Source: CAYFIW01 sp964343265 (GTDB taxonomy: Bacteria > Chloroflexota > Dehalococcoidia > Lucifugimonadales > UBA826). From it: a stretch of DNA of 6,234 bases. Numbering within the stretch: position 1 is the first letter of the stretch; each line of letters begins with the position of its first letter. This document shows positions 5,802-6,234 of this stretch, one piece after another. The position numbers were made by a program, and so were the translations under genes. Location of the stretch: positions 1 to 6,234 of the forward strand of contig CAYFIW010000067.1 of the NCBI GenBank assembly GCA_964343265.1, read 5' to 3'. The notes below the pieces were generated by a model. That model saw only the letters and a list, made by a program, of their open reading frames with translations, did not search any database and was not told the origin of the DNA.

Positions 5802-6234
5802 ATGATTTTAGATAACAAACTAAGAAATAAAGAAGTCATTGTTCTGGATGGGGCGATTGGTAGTGAAATCGCAAGATTGGGCGCTGAGATGAATTCTTCT
5901 GCCTGGTGCGGGGTTGCTAACAAGACTCATCCTGACATAGTTCGTCAAGTACATGAAGAGTACATTCTAGCTGGTGCAGATGTAGTAACGGCTAACACTT
6001 TTTCTACTAGCCGCCATGTTTTGGCTAGCGCAGGCCTTGCTGATGAAACTGTCAGAATCAACCAGAGTGCAGTAGAGTTGGCACGCGAAGCTGTAATTAA
6101 TGTGTCGCCAAACCGACCGATTGCAGTAGCTGGTTCAATGTCAACTAATACAGCATGGATCCCCGGCACTGTTAGTTCCGACCCACAATTTCTTCCAACA
6201 CCAGAAGAAGAATTTAAAAATTACCAAGAAGTTG
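5802..6234 (+). CDS. Homocysteine S-methyltransferase family protein, N-terminal part (cut by window end)
   Basis: The visible 144 codons run open to the window edge. The opening V-L-D-G-A-I-G-S-E (residues 14-22) is the first barrel strand of the homocysteine S-methyltransferase domain (Pfam 02574 type). It is followed by the typical PDIVRQVHEEY helix (44-54) and AGADVVTANTFSTSR (57-71), then a third strand IAVAGSMSTN (about 107-116). Family members move a methyl group from a donor such as betaine, S-methylmethionine or methylcobalamin-linked carriers to homocysteine. The zinc-binding Cys residues lie in the C-terminal half and are outside the window, so activity cannot be judged. ATG at 5802 is chosen from the homology. 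An in-frame GTG at 5796 would add two residues, and the ribosome binding site is only a weak GGGGTG. Confidence 0.88.
   Translation, partial: MILDNKLRNKEVIVLDGAIGSEIARLGAEMNSSAWCGVANKTHPDIVRQVHEEYILAGADVVTANTFSTSRHVLASAGLADETVRINQSAVELAREAVINVSPNRPIAVAGSMSTNTAWIPGTVSSDPQFLPTPEEEFKNYQEV

Noticed and set aside
5945..6169. 74-codon minus-strand frame inside the homocysteine methyltransferase gene
   Set aside because: Shadow of a gene with clear family motifs.
1..6234. Search for mobile elements, CRISPR arrays, tRNA or rRNA genes and defence systems
   Set aside because: No transposase, long terminal repeats, regularly spaced repeats or structural RNA were seen by eye on either strand.

Overview
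This 6.2-kb window is chromosomal-looking bacterial DNA of moderate to low GC (lines counted by eye run from about 37 to 47%). It carries six convincing protein-coding genes, the last cut by the window edge. I see no rRNA, tRNA, CRISPR array, transposase or phage gene. Gene content is that of a heterotroph with scattered catabolic enzymes: an enolase-superfamily acid-sugar dehydratase/racemase type protein, an N-acyl-D-amino-acid deacylase type amidohydrolase, an extended SDR epimerase/dehydratase and a homocysteine S-methyltransferase family protein. Such sets are common in marine or soil Chloroflexota (for example SAR202-like lineages, known for many enolase-superfamily paralogs), Actinomycetota and Alphaproteobacteria. 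The taxonomic guess is weak and rests on gene content only.

Layout: a minus-strand mandelate-racemase-family gene (83-1174) is divergent from a plus-strand run of five genes. A 371-nt divergent control region (1175-1545) holds a palindrome with embedded direct repeats next to the minus gene, and a weak promoter on the other side. The plus-strand genes are an unrecognised 205-residue protein (1546-2163), an 89-residue small alpha/beta protein (2256-2525), the amidohydrolase (2822-4417), the SDR protein (4645-5607) and the truncated homocysteine methyltransferase (5802 onward).

The plus-strand genes are separated by 92 to about 300 nt. Several gaps contain their own promoter-like or terminator-like sequence: TTGTCA/AATAAA before 2256, TATAAT before 2822, an intrinsic terminator at 4434-4460, and TTTACA/TATATT before 4645. 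They therefore look like mostly independent transcription units and not one tight operon. A shared pathway is possible (dehydration or epimerisation of acid sugars, release of D-amino acids from N-acyl derivatives, methyl transfer), but nothing in the sequence proves one.

I did not find a clear new biological system. The points most worth a second look are the orphan 205-residue protein, the K-x-H variant in the racemase-family active site, the Gln-Asp-Gly replacement of the usual zinc-bridging Cys loop in the deacylase, the operator-like element at 1199-1224, and a 32-codon small ORF with a good ribosome binding site bracketed by a 9-bp inverted repeat at 4470-4601.
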